A stretch of 64,000 nucleotides of DNA from Capronia americana. Its lineage: Eukaryota; Ascomycota; Eurotiomycetes; Chaetothyriales; Herpotrichiellaceae. The translations under genes and the position numbers were made by a program. The stretch lies in NCBI GenBank assembly GCA_016110215.1, contig JADWQD010000022.1, forward strand, positions 62,001-126,000. The letters run 5' to 3'. The notes beneath the pieces were generated by a model. The model saw nothing but the letters and a program-made list of their open reading frames with translations, was not told the origin of the DNA and searched no databases. This document shows positions 10,663 through 22,001 of this stretch, piece after piece (position 1 is the stretch's first letter; each line of letters begins with the position of its first letter).

Positions 10663-11628
10663 TCAGTATTCGCCATCAGGCTTCTCCATACGCTGCAGGC
10701 CACTCTCACTATCCTGAGAAGCTGCATACCACGAGCGGTGCTCCGGATTATCTTGACCCTCCTCCGCCAGTCGCGTATAGTCGCCAGCCTGCTTCGATCC
10801 ATTGGGAACGAAGAATCGCTTGTCAATGCGGGTAAAGGTTAAGATGCCAAGCAGGAGAATCTCGAGCGAGAAGTTGAAGATGTAGAAGCAGGCCTTGGAG
10901 TCGTACCACGGTGGGTTGGTGACAAGTCGCGGAGGCATCCAGGTAATTCCAGTTTTGAACCCAGCGATCAGCATACAAAGCAGCGCCGTGGAGGTGACAA
11001 TGATCAGTTTGCTTTTCATGCTGCCTTGTCCGAAGTTCTCGGCATGCTGCGATCTCGGAAGGAAGATAGCCAAGGCCACGTGGACTGCTGGAAGGCATGT
11101 GAATACGAGCAGGTAGGTGATGGCAGCCAGCTGAACGTCTCGGCAAGCTTGCTTGGTGTGAGGGTTGAGCGTATATGATGAGAGCACTACGGATGTGATC
11201 ACCATTATAAGCGCTCCAGCAATGCCGGCGTAAAGCACTTTGTATGCGGCTCGCAAGATCGGATTCCATCCAACTGCTGGGTGGGTGGCTCGCAAGATGC
11301 GTTGTGCCAGGACCAAATTGATGACATAAATTATCAAGATGCCGGCATTCACAAAGATCGATGCTGCAATCGCCAACCGTACGTTGTGTGGTGTTGTTGC
11401 CCATGAGATTCGAAGAGACAGTGTGGCTATCCTGGCCATACAGAAACCGAACATGGCTGCGGACGGAAGGAATTTGTGCCCTTTGCGTCGATTAATCTGG
11501 AAGATGGTCATGTTTGTCACCGCGAAGCAAACATAAAGGAAGATGAAAACTGCGTCGGTTGGCACATCGGTGGACACGGTCGGTAGCCCGCCTATGGCCG
11601 CGGTCTTTGAAGGATACGGGCCTCCCAT
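10663..11628 (-). CDS. Seven-helix integral membrane protein, DUF3112-type
   Basis: A single minus-strand exon of 321 aa from the ATG at 11628 (MGGPYPSKTAAIGG). The frame stays open upstream to a TTG at 11730 but has no other ATG, so this start is the most likely. About seven hydrophobic segments follow, for example AVFIFLYVCFAVTNMTIF, the block FGFCMARIATLSLRISWA, ASIFVNAGILIIYVINLVL, and ALIMVITSVVLSSYTL. The conserved NRRKGHKFLPS loop between helices 1 and 2 and the FGFCMARI block are what I associate with the fungal DUF3112 family, whose function is unknown. The C-terminal 45 residues are polar and acidic, probably cytosolic. It is divergent from the Zn2Cys6 factor 692 bp away, which allows co-regulation but does not show it. 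Confidence 0.8.
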   Translation of the reverse strand: MGGPYPSKTAAIGGLPTVSTDVPTDAVFIFLYVCFAVTNMTIFQINRRKGHKFLPSAAMFGFCMARIATLSLRISWATTPHNVRLAIAASIFVNAGILIIYVINLVLAQRILRATHPAVGWNPILRAAYKVLYAGIAGALIMVITSVVLSSYTLNPHTKQACRDVQLAAITYLLVFTCLPAVHVALAIFLPRSQHAENFGQGSMKSKLIIVTSTALLCMLIAGFKTGITWMPPRLVTNPPWYDSKACFYIFNFSLEILLLGILTFTRIDKRFFVPNGSKQAGDYTRLAEEGQDNPEHRSWYAASQDSESGLQRMEKPDGEY

Positions 11629-12320
11629 TCTGATAGTGGCTGCAACGATGATAGGAGTGAGTTGGTGCGAAGTTGGGTCTTCTGAAGGGATTGGAAGCAA
11701 ATCTTGGTTGTCTGCTTTGGCGATGGTCAATATTCCCTAGAACAGATGCCATTCTATATACTTGTACCGGATTTCCTGCCATGACGAAGGGGATGTTTAA
11801 GATCCGAAATCAAAGGCAACAGAGAGGGGTTTCTGCCTTCGAGACCCTATCTCCGCGTTCAGATCGCAGGCATGCCGATCCTGATGATTGCTAGTGATCC
11901 AGACACAATGGCGATGAAGAAAGAGGCACAAAGAAGACCAATGAAGATGCATCGGCACCAACATCTCAGTGCGCTTCGGACGAAAAGGTTCTCCGCGCAC
12001 GAAAGTAGAACTCCGACGCCGGCTGTCAAAGTGGATTGTCTGACTGCGGGAATGTCGGGGCCGAAGCAAAAGAACCGTGAGAACGACAACGCCGCGATGA
12101 AAAGAGCCTGTCAGACGTAATGTGGACTCTCGCCGTAGGCTTCTTTGCATAAAGCACAGTGACGGGCGGGACGATTGCCCTAAACCCTTAAAGGAAGCTG
12201 GCCTGGATTGGTGATTATGAGAGGTCCTTTCGACTCGGCCTCGCGCATTCTCTTTCTCCGCCTCGGCCATGGAAAGTTGATCTTTTCGTTCGATCCACCA
12301 GATGCTGCTGAGTCGTCGCT
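11629..12320. other. Divergent intergenic region with a hydrophobic minus-strand frame
   Basis: 692 nt between divergent starts of the DUF3112-like gene and the Zn2Cys6 factor. On the minus strand, 12115-11859 reads as a hydrophobic stretch (ALFIAALSFSRFFCFG near the start, CIFIGLLCASFFIAIVSGSL near the end) preceded by an acceptor-like CTGACAG. It could be the last exon of a small membrane protein, but no convincing first exon was found, so no gene is called. Confidence 0.3.
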
Positions 12321-14780
12321 ATGTCTGAGATCGAAGCGCTGAAGCAAGCCCGGAAGGGGACGAAAAGCTGTACCGAGTGTAAGTTGATTTACTAAGCAGT
12401 CCGAAGAAAGGTGGAAACCCGACCTGAAGAGTGGCTTTGGCACACCAGCCAAAGTGTTGGGCATGTCAAATAAAGCTGGATGTAGAGCGCGTGCAGGGCG
12501 ACTCACGTTTCCGCCGCCGACCGGCGCATGCAAGTGGGGGTCGTGCCAAACCAGGATGAAAGCTTTCAGCGACGCAGCCTGAACGTGCTATCAGTTGTCA
12601 CCACAATTTCTTCGGACTGGCCTAATCCAGCCTACCAGGGTTGTCTGCTAATGCTGCGCAGGTAGACGCCGTAAAGTTCGCTGTATACGCAACCCTGAAG
12701 ATGCAGACACCTGCCGCGGTTGTGAAGATCGAGGCCTGCAATGTGTTGCTCAAGTGTTCAGCTCCAGACCACTTCGGCTATCACGACTGCCGTCTCGGCA
12801 TCGCATTGCGCAACTGGAATTAGAGGTTGCTAGCCTGCGAAAGGCCGTCCACAACATTCAGTCGAAGCTGGGTTATCAGACAGTTGACATAGAACCGAGC
12901 TCTGTGCAACCAGCCTCTAGTCTCGGAGAAGACGAGTCTGATGAGGACTCGAACTCTTCTGATGTCATTGCGACTGAACAGCCGTCGCATTTGCGTTCAC
13001 TCTTCCAGAATGATTGGCTGAGTGCGGATATTGCCGGACAGGATGAGCAGTCGCAGGGCCGTAGAGTCAAGGCCTCTGCTAATCTCTTGGATTTTGCGAG
13101 AGAGAGGTTGCAACGGCTGGTGCCCTCCAAAACAGATGCTTTGAACATGTCTATGGCTGCGTCGAAGTGGCTGGATTTAGTCAACTCGGTCTTTCCACAG
13201 CCATTCGGGCTGAATTCGCAGCAAGAGCTGCTCGACAGTTACGACAGCATGCTCAAACCTGACGTGAATCCGATGACTCTGGCCGCTTGGCTGCTCGACC
13301 TTGCTCTCACAGCTCAGCAAGAGCCCCAACTGCACAGCAGTCCTGCAACATCCCTCAACAGGTTCCACAAGGTGTCGGATTTCTGTCGAGCAGTATCTGA
13401 CACCATCGAGGCTACTCTGTTCTCCCACGATCGGCTGCTAGGAACAGTTCAGGGGTTAGGCATGGCAATGCACTTCCTTCGACTGTAAGCTCACCGGACA
13501 TCATGCTCAGCGGGAAAAGAGCTAACAGAAATCATAGTCAAATCAGCCAGGGAAATTTTCACAAAGCTTGGATTCGAGTGCGGCATTGTATAGCCCTCGC
13601 CGAACTGCTTGGGCTCTCGCGACTGCCGCAAATTTCTCAGCATAACAGCATCGGAGGAAGCCCAGATGAATGTTTGCAGTATCAGAGAATACAACTTTGG
13701 GAATTCATGTGTTCCGCAGAAAGATTGTCGGGTATGATTGTCAATCGGCCTCCCATCTCGCATCGCTTGGAAGACCCGAATGCTCAACCGTTGATTGTCA
13801 ACGGCAAAGTCCAAACCCAAGTTTACCTGAAGAGACTAACAGACATTACGGCGAAGTTCCATATCTTAGACGATCCAGTCGTCACACGTGGAGCTAGCGC
13901 CCAAGCATATGCGTCTGCTCTAGAACTCGACCGAGACCTTAGGGTTCTCGCGTCTGAAACCCCCAAATCATGGTGGGAGCAAGACACGAACGAGGTCAAA
14001 CCTGAAAGCTTGTGTCAGCTGCTGCATTACTACTTTGTAATGCGAGTACACCTACCATTTACTGTGCGGCAAGGTCCTGGTGAAGCCAATGGATACAGCC
14101 GTCTGACATGTTTGGATGCTTGTGAAGCAGTTGCTCAGCGCTACCAAGGCTTGCGTCGAATGCTGCCCTCAAGGATCTTTCTGTCTCCGATAATGGACTT
14201 GCAGGCCCTGACAGCTACGGTCGTCTTACTACTCGCGTCCCACAGCGGGGCAGGCAACGATCGAATAGAGTTCCAGGCAAACAAGGCCCGGGTACAGGAG
14301 ATAGCGGCGCAGGTTCTGAGAGTGATGGAGGAGCAGTCTGGAGAGGCAACTGGAACGAATTTTGCTCGACAAGGTGCCATTACCATTCGTTCTCTGAGCG
14401 CACTTCTCCAGCAACGTGAGGGCGCGGCTGATTCGAGTCAACTGAGTCTGAAGGTTCCGCTGCTGGGAAACATCAACATTCGCCGCAATACAACTCATCC
14501 TGAGGCGGCGACGACAGGGAAGCATCAACCGGCGCAGTCCCTGCCAGGTACTGGACTTTGGGATCCAAGTCAACAACCTGCCCCCCAAATATTTGATGGA
14601 GCAAGTTTGAATCAGGTGCAGGTTGTTCCTTCGATTATGCAAGAGCAGGCAGACTGGCAATGGAATCCTCTCTCCTGGTCAATTGACGACAACCCGTTTC
14701 ACGATGCTTTCATGACAGACAACCTAGACCACTTCGGCATGTGGCAGGGTGACGATAACAGCCTGCAGTTCCAAATGTGA
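12321..14780 (+). CDS. Zn2Cys6 binuclear-cluster transcription factor
   Basis: Exons 12321-12378, 12662-13484 and 13538-14780 (707 aa). The ATG at 12321 gives MSEIEALKQARKGTKSCTEC. The zinc cluster is complete with C17, C20, C27, C37, C40 and C47 (CTEC-RRRKVRC then CRGC-EDRGLQC). The fourth residue of CTEC is split by intron 1, which at 283 nt is several times longer than every other intron in the window. A short coiled-coil-like linker (RIAQLELEVASLRKAVHNI) follows at about residues 65-85 and would mediate dimerisation. The middle homology region (fungal-specific TF domain) covers about 200-500, with the conserved ALAELLGLSR and QYQRIQLWEFMCSAER. Such factors bind CGG triplets. Targets are unknown. 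Confidence 0.92.
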
Positions 14781-15111
14781 GCCAGCTTCTCCAGACAGTC
14801 ACATAGATAGTGGAGTGACGGATATCCGTGATAATCAGAACGATTAACACTTGCAAGTGGAATGATGGAAGTGCGGATAAGCGATTTCTGATCCGCCGCA
14901 TGGTGGGGGCTCCCCTAAAGTGATTTCAACGCGTCGCGTCAGTGAATTGATAGTCAGATCTCCACGGAGTACTTCTTCGAGCAGATCTCAGTCCACCAGA
15001 CTTCGTTAGAGTCGCGGTGATTTCAAGTCAATCCAATTTGCTAATCTGTCTGTCTCCATGTTAATCCTCACTTGTGATTAATATCCTCTGGGCTCTACCC
15101 TTGCCGACACT
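14781..15111. other. Intergenic, RFC1 promoter region
   Basis: 331 nt between tandem genes. One ACGGAGTACT motif at 14964-14973. No other feature seen. Confidence 0.5.
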
Positions 15112-18100
15112 ATGCCATCAGACATCAGAAGTTTCTTCGGAGGTGGAGGGCCGAACCAGGCGGCGAGTTCCGGTACACCAAAGAACGGTGACAAAGATAA
15201 TGTATGGAGGCCACTCAGAGTACATCAATTGGTGCAGCTGACAGTATGATAGAATCGCTCCAAGACCGCTACGAAGCAGCGTGGTCGTCCTCGCAAAGTG
15301 GTCTCTGACGATGACGATGACAACGAAGCCTTCGAAGCCAAACCGAAGCCTGCGACGCCGAAAGCGAAGAAACCTGCTAAGGAAGAAGTCGAAGAGGAGA
15401 CAAGTAGTTCCGCCTACTTTGCCTCGACAAAGACCAAGCCTGCGAAATCCACTCCGATCCGCTCCAAGACTGCTGCCACGAACGGTGCTGGTAAGCCAGC
15501 AACACCGTCTAGTGCACGGCGATCTTCCAAACGAATGGCTACGAAGTCTTATAAAGAAGAGGACGGTGACGAGTCAGTTACCGTGGTCAAAGATGATTCT
15601 GAAGGTAATGACGATATCTTCAATGACATGAAAAGCAGGAAGGTCGATGAGGACTACGATGAAGGCACAGATGAAGACGTCGTGACGCCAAAGAAGAGAG
15701 TCATCAAAGTTACCGGCGGCCACAACAAGGAGCCGAAGTCAGATGAGGAAGAAGATCTGGAGATGGCTGATATTCCTGCATATGATGGGCCTGGTGACAA
15801 TAGGAGGAAGAGAACAACTACCGCAACCGCCTCTAGTCGCAAGAGGAAACCAAAGGACCCCGCGGAGAACGATGAGGATGACTATTTGGATGAAGACGAT
15901 GATATCCCTCCGAAGAAGAAGTCAAGGAAAACTGCCTCAACCACTGCTAGCAAGCCACGAGGCTCGGCCAAGGAGGTAAAAGAGGACAGCCGCGAGTTAC
16001 AAGACATTTATGCCAGCATTCCAACAGTTCGAGCACCAACACCACCGCCAAGAGACGACAAGAAGAAGTTCACATATGGTGGGGGTAATGCCAGTATTGC
16101 ACCACCAGCAGCTGGCACTGCTGAGATACCAACTGGCGCCGAAAACTGTCTTGCTGGGTTGACATTTGTCTTTACAGGCGTCCTGAACACTCTGGGTCGC
16201 GATGAAGGCCAGAACCTTGTAAAGCAGTATGGTGGTAAAGTGACTACTGCCCCCTCCAAGAAGACGAGCTACGTGGTCATTGGTTCCGATGCAGGCCCAA
16301 AGAAGCTTGAGACCATTCGAAACCTCGGAATCAAGACAATTAACGAAGAAGGCCTTTTTGCCCTCATTCGACAGCTCCCTGCGAATGGCGGAGACGGCAA
16401 GGCTGGCGAAGCGTACGCCCAGAAACAAGCCAAGGAGGAGGAGAAGATCCGGTTACAAGCCGAAGAAGAAGCAGAACGCGAGCGCGAGAGACAGAAAGAG
16501 GCTGCCAAACTTACTAAAGCTGCTTCGTCACGAACTAGTGCTTCTGCTGCAACAGCGAAAAAGGTACCAAGGATGCAAGACAAACTATGGGTGGACAGAT
16601 ATGCCCCCGATGCGATCAGCGCGATCTGTGGAAACAAAGGTCAAGTCGAAGGCCTCCAGCGATGGCTCCGAAATTGGCCGAAAGCCGCCAAATCCAACTT
16701 CAAGCATGCCGGCCCAGACGGCAGAGGAGTCTTCCGTGCGGCTCTGCTTCATGGTCCTCCCGGTGTTGGCAAAACCACAGCAGCCCACCTCATCGCCAAA
16801 CTTGAGGGTTATGACGTGGTCGAGAGCAACGCAAGCGAGACCCGAAATAAAAAGCTACTGGACACTAGTTTGACCGGCGTTCTAGATACCACGTCCCTCT
16901 TTGGGTACTTTGCTGCCGACGGCAAGAAGGTCGATGCATCAAAGCGCAAACTCCTGTTCATCATGGACGAGGTCGATGGCATGTCAGCCGGTGACCGTGG
17001 TGGCGTCGGTGCTCTTGCTGCTGTGGCCAAAAAGACCCATGTCCCAATCATCATGATCTGCAACGACCGGGGAAGTCAGAAAATGAAACCTCTCGTGCAT
17101 ATCACAGCAGAATTCAAATTCATCAGACCGACCACAGACATGATCAGAGGGCGAATTGCCACCATCCTCTATCGCGAAGGAATGAGACTGCCAACGCAGA
17201 TCATTAATGCCTTGATTGAAGGGTGCAACGGCGACATTCGTCAAATCATCAATATGATCTCAACCGTCAAGCTTGACAACAAAGACCTCGACTTCAGTGA
17301 CAGTAAAGCGTTGACAAAGGCATGGGAAAAGCACGTAATCCTGAAGCCTTGGGACATCGTCAACAAGATCCTGCGACCTCAGATGTTCTCTGCCAGCTCG
17401 ACTGCAACGTTGAACGACAAATCTGAGTTATACTTCAACGATCACGAGATGAGCTATCTAATGCTTCAAGAGAACTACCTTAAGACACAACCCAGTCTTG
17501 CAGCTAACTACAAGGGCAGAGAGAGAGACATGAAGTTGCTGGAACTAGTCGACAACGCCGCAACCAGCATCTCCGACGGTGACCTGGTTGATAGAATGAT
17601 CCACGGTTCACAGCAGCAGTGGAGTTTGATGCCCACTCATGCTATTTTTAGCTTCGTTCGGCCCGCTAGCTATGTCTATGGCAATATCAACCAAGGAGGA
17701 GCTGGCTTCCCTGCCTGGTTTGGCCAGAACAGCAAACAATGTAAGTGAACCGTCTGCCAATATCTTGATTCATGCATTAACCCCTCGGCAGCAAAACTGT
17801 CTCGCTTCGTCAAGGAGGTCCAGGGTCACATGCGCTTACGCACGTCGGCCGATCGTCATGAGATTCGGCAGCAGTACCTTCCTGCTCTGTGGAGTAAGAC
17901 TGTCGGGATGCTCAAGAACGAAGGCAGAGATGCTGTGCAAGATGTCATCGACTTCATGGACTCATACTACCTGACCAAAGACGACTTTGACGCCGTCATG
18001 GAGCTGGGCGTTGGAGCTTTCGATATGGATCAAATCAAGATTGAGTCTAGCACAAAAGCACAATTCACCAGACTTTACAACGCGCAGAGCCATCCTATGC

Positions 18101-18471
18101 CATTTGTCAAAGCGAGCCATGTCTTGGGCATGGCCAAAGCAGGTGCTGCTAAACGGGAGAAGCCGGACTTGGAAGAGGCAGTGGACGAGTCCGAGGGAGA
18201 GGAAGCCCTGGCTGACGCTGAAGCTGTTGATGAGGATGACGAGTTGGACTTGAAGAAAGACAAGTACATCAACGCGCCGAAGAAGAAGAAGACTGCACGT
18301 GCTTCTGCTGGTGGTGATGGATTGAAGGCTAAGGGGAAGGGAAAGAAGGCCCAGGATGACGAGTCGCAAGATGAGAGCGAAGAGGCACCAACAAAGAAGC
18401 GAGGAAGCGCCGCCAGCGGCCGAGGTCGAGGTCGGGGTGGTGGTAGAGGCAGAGGACGAGGAAAGGCATGA
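15112..18471 (+). CDS. rfc1: Replication factor C subunit 1 (clamp loader large subunit)
   Basis: Exons 15112-15201, 15253-17740 and 17792-18471 give 1085 aa. It opens with MPSDIRSFFGGGG, a PCNA-interaction-like (QxxxFF-type) start usual in RFC1. A long acidic and Lys-rich disordered region follows. A BRCT domain lies at about residues 330-410 (GLTFVFTGVLNTLGRDEG, TSYVVIGSDAGPKKL). The AAA+ ATPase follows with Walker A at 531-538 (GPPGVGKT) and Walker B MDEVDG (D602, E603). The RFC1 C-terminal domain ends in a Gly/Arg tail (GRGRGRGGGRGRGRGKA), which looks like a nucleic-acid-binding RGG/AT-hook type end. RFC loads PCNA at primer-template junctions in DNA replication and repair. Length and order match the family. 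Confidence 0.95.
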
Positions 18472-19421
18472 TCGATGCCGTCGCAGATTCGCTGCCTGAG
18501 CGACTGGTCTCAGCAGGACAATCCAATGCGCACCAGAGCTCTCCCACACATGTGTACGATATCGGCCGACAATGTTCATACCGCCAATGTACGTTGAGTT
18601 GAGGTGGAACAGTCGGCGGACACCAGATAAATGAACTGTATCACTAGCCAGAATAGCTGCCAGCCTAGGTCGTCCAACACTGAGCTGATAGTACACTTCG
18701 TCTTCAAGCACAGCCTGACAGAAATGCCCGCCATTTCCCATCCCAAGTCGGGCCGTACCTGGCAGCTTTGAACGCAGTTTCTATTCGTGGGAAACAAAAG
18801 GTTTCGAGTATTGATACCACAGGTGCTCTATGTCGTCCTCTTCCTGGTCATTCTACTGTCTACGCGGTCATTTCCATCTAGCTCCATCATGGCTTCCTCC
18901 AGTGCAATAAGCATATTTAGGGTTTGCAGCAAACAGTCTCGGGTCGACGGTGGTAGTCCCACAATGAACCGGGAAAGAAAATGCTGCGAAGAAATATTCG
19001 CCTGTAAAAGTATTCCCTTCCATTACCAAGAGCCAGCTACATGGTTTTGGTTCGTCAATTAATTCTTCCTACCGCTTCTTCTCCATTTGACAAGATTGCT
19101 TTCCTGTCTGCTTGAAGGCACAATGTCTTGATGTTCGGTCCACTTGCACGGTTCCATATAGTCAGAATAAGGTACAGCTCAGGAGATTTGTCCTTCGGTG
19201 CCGCATGAGCAGATTCCAGACAGTGATGAGGTCGGCGCATGGATGCGTGTTGTTCTGCGCCACTGTTGCTGTACAGTCTCCTTCTCTCTTCGAAGGCAGA
19301 GAGCACGGGGATGCAAAACAGCATGGGCTTGTTGGAGTGACGGCTGGGCCGAAGTGAAGTTGGAGGCACCACTGCCACGTTGCCACTCATTTTCCCTACT
19401 TCTTCTGGATGGACCTCGAGC
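18472..19421. other. Convergent intergenic region, no gene recognised
   Basis: 950 nt between the 3' ends of rfc1 (plus) and the methyltransferase (minus). Only overlapping short frames on both strands. It presumably holds both 3' untranslated regions. Confidence 0.45.
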
Positions 19422-20818
19422 TCAACGGGGAATCGGAGGCTTTCGGCCAAAGACCACGTAGAAGTGGTAATAACTGTGTATACTTTTGTCCTTGACGTCT
19501 TTTCGGACCGACATGAGAAACAGTTCGACCTCGTCGGGCGTCATTCCCAGGCAGCGAGTGAAAAGCATGACGGTCAGGGCTTGGACGCCTTGGGTCATGT
19601 TCACCATTTCAAACAACCCGCATCTCTTCAGCCGCGGTTCTCGCGGCCACGACCCTACCGGGAGTTTGAGGACATGCTCCTCGACGTCTACGAAGCCGGT
19701 CTCCTCCATCAATCTCCTGAGGTTGCGGGGTGAATGAGCGTCGGCACCGAAAATCACGCCTAGCCGCGGGCGGTGAGGGTAAGATCCTGGACCCAGAGGC
19801 ACGGAAGGGGCATTACCACTTACTGGCCTCGAAGAATTTCCTGCTCCACTGAGAAAGCGCCGAGTCTGGAGCGAGGGAGTCATCGTCACTTAGGAATTCT
19901 GGGTGCTTCTCGTGCCACTCGACCCAGCCCCCCGGAGCGAGATGCCTGTATTTCGGAATGGGTAAGCAAAGGCTCCAAGAATTATCTTTCGGGGTGCACT
20001 CTCTGCTTTGCGTACTGGTAGGTCTTTTGGATCAGTCTGGGCCAATCGCGAATAGCGCACACAAAGTTGCGATTGTGGATGTAGTCGAAGTGATCTTCGG
20101 GCCATGTCCATTCTGCCTCTGCGTCGTCAATCTCAAACCTGCAATTGGGCGGCACCCAGGTGGGTTGGATGTTGCTGAGGTCGGTCCCTACGACGTCGGC
20201 GCAAGGGAACATGTCGGCAAAGTCAATGGCCCAAATCCCGGTGCCGGTTCCTAGGTCGAGCACCCTTTGAGGAGTGTCGCCGATGGGGGCCCAGAATAAC
20301 CGGTCTCCCAGAAGATGAGATTGCATGGCGTGTTGCATGTCTAGGCGGTCGGCCTCGGCCTCGTCATTGGGAAATGCATACTCTGCAGCGATGGTCAGGT
20401 TCTCGAGCCGAAGCATGAGTCTGAGGTGAGGGCAGCGTACGTGATCTGCCGAACGAATGGTAACGTCGTCCATTCTCCCAGATACCTCGAGTGATGCTTG
20501 ACGTAAGCGATGTCAAATCGCTTGCCCTGATCTAATCAATCATCTCAGGCTGGATATCTCGGGGGTCACGACACGCACACAGAGTCGCCATAGGCAGAAT
20601 CAATGTCGCCTGGCTGCAGGAGGACAAGTCAATAGCTGAGCTTCTCGAGACACTGCAGGACGCTGTAGACATACATCGACTTCTATCCCATCCTCCAGCC
20701 GATCCGCTGGCGGTAGGAGGTGTCCGGCTTGGTTACTCTCTCTGGATGTGTCCTCACTCAACGGTGCTGTGGACGATTCTGGAGCTTGAGGATTGGTGGG
20801 TGGAGTACCTGATGCCAT
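19422..20818 (-). CDS. LaeA-like SAM-dependent methyltransferase
   Basis: I reconstruct six minus-strand exons: 20818-20675, 20613-20579, 20526-20441, 20382-20016, 19945-19824 and 19759-19422. All phases agree and give 363 aa. Exon 2 is a 35-nt microexon. Without exons 1-3 the protein would start at an out-of-context ATG at 20473. The disordered N-terminus ends in DGIEVDPGDIDSAYGDSV; next come the family block ENGRRYHSFGRSQYAFPNDE and EADRLDMQH. SAM motif I is VLDLGTGTGIWAIDFAD (about 129-145), then DWPRLIQKTYQHLAPGGWVE. Related proteins include LaeA, the global regulator of secondary metabolism, and many LaeA-like paralogues (Llm) of unknown substrate. The family is large, so I call it LaeA-like only. 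It is divergent from the FAD monooxygenase. Confidence 0.9.
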
Positions 20819-22001
20819 TCCGCGAGCATGTCACCCTAGGCCTGGATCCAATCTTTGAGAAATGATCAAGAAACGGAAAAGGTCGGATGGAACCAACATA
20901 TGAGTCTGCCTGGCCTGGCTGCTCCCAGGTACTTCAGCCATGAAACATTGGAACATAACCGACAATCCCTGCATTGCCCGGATGGGCCGGCCATTGGGCT
21001 GACTGGACGATTGATTGGATTTCTCTGCTTGATTGGCGGTGGACAAGCTCATCGTCCTTTGTGGGCGTTGCCTTCGTCTTACAATGTGGATGGCGTGCCG
21101 GAAACAATACCCCTGCCAGGGTTGATATTCAGTGGAAACAAAAACGCAGGAAAACATCACCCAGCGTTCAGTGGGTCTATGGAGTATCGGAAGCGGGCTA
21201 GTCAGTAAAGATACAGGGGTCTGCGATGGAGGACCATCGTTTCATTTGTGTGCACGCTGATGGGGATTGCGCGCCCGCATTAGGATCGCCACGCTGCTTG
21301 TCCAGAAGCTCGAACCGACTTCGCCCTAAACAACCACAGCGAGACGGACTCCTGGCCTTGGGAACGCACGTCGAATCATCATCGAACAACGAGGCAGCCG
21401 AGCTCGATCCCGGCGTGCTTACAGGTCCGCGGTTTAGGCGCGTTTCCATCCAGACGAAGGAAACAAACTGCAAGACTGAGTCAAGGAGCTGCGTCCGACC
21501 CGAAATGGCCCGGTCCTAGTGACCTTGCTCAAGAGTTTCGTGCTGCGTAGCCAATTGTCCATTGCACTTGAAAGCACCCATCCTTAGCTTGCAGCAAGGC
21601 CGGGGCTAATGGACCCCCTCCAAGTGTCACCCGCATTGAAACAAACACGGTCGCTGGAGAACCTGCGTCCAGTGGACTCGTAGAAGGAATATCTTTTGCC
21701 ATATACACAGCAACACAGCATTTTCGCGTTTCATGCACGAGCCCGCTCGCTTCCCACTTCCCACTTCCGCCGAGATCTCACGCCTTATCTTCGCATCCCA
21801 CTGTGAACACCTGCTGCCCTGCTAACGAACAGATATGCTCAGAACTAGGGGCCATCACTGTTACCTTGAGTGGTCTATTACCGGCTGACCAAGGATTGGC
21901 CTGACCGAAGACACTCTATCCGCTGTTGGCCGCTGAACATTGGAGCTCCTGGGTTGAATCTTCCATTGAATGAATTGCTAGCTGACACCGCCGACGACGC
22001 A
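20819..22001. other. Divergent intergenic region between methyltransferase and monooxygenase
   Basis: 1.18 kb holding both promoters. Short frames on both strands (for example 20855-21208) show no family features and uneven composition. Nothing else recognised. Confidence 0.45.

Noticed and set aside
10663..11404. Other long minus frame at 10823-11404 over the DUF3112-like gene
   Set aside because: Out-of-frame shadow of the membrane protein gene.
11859..12115. Hydrophobic minus-strand frame that resembles a last exon of a membrane protein
   Set aside because: No first exon with a matching phase was found and the frame lies across the promoter of the Zn2Cys6 factor.
12180..12195. Telomere-like CCCTAAACCC
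   Set aside because: Only one copy and not the fungal TTAGGG array, so probably chance.
20855..21208. 117-codon plus-strand frame in the methyltransferase/monooxygenase promoter gap
   Set aside because: No domain and overlaps two other open frames.
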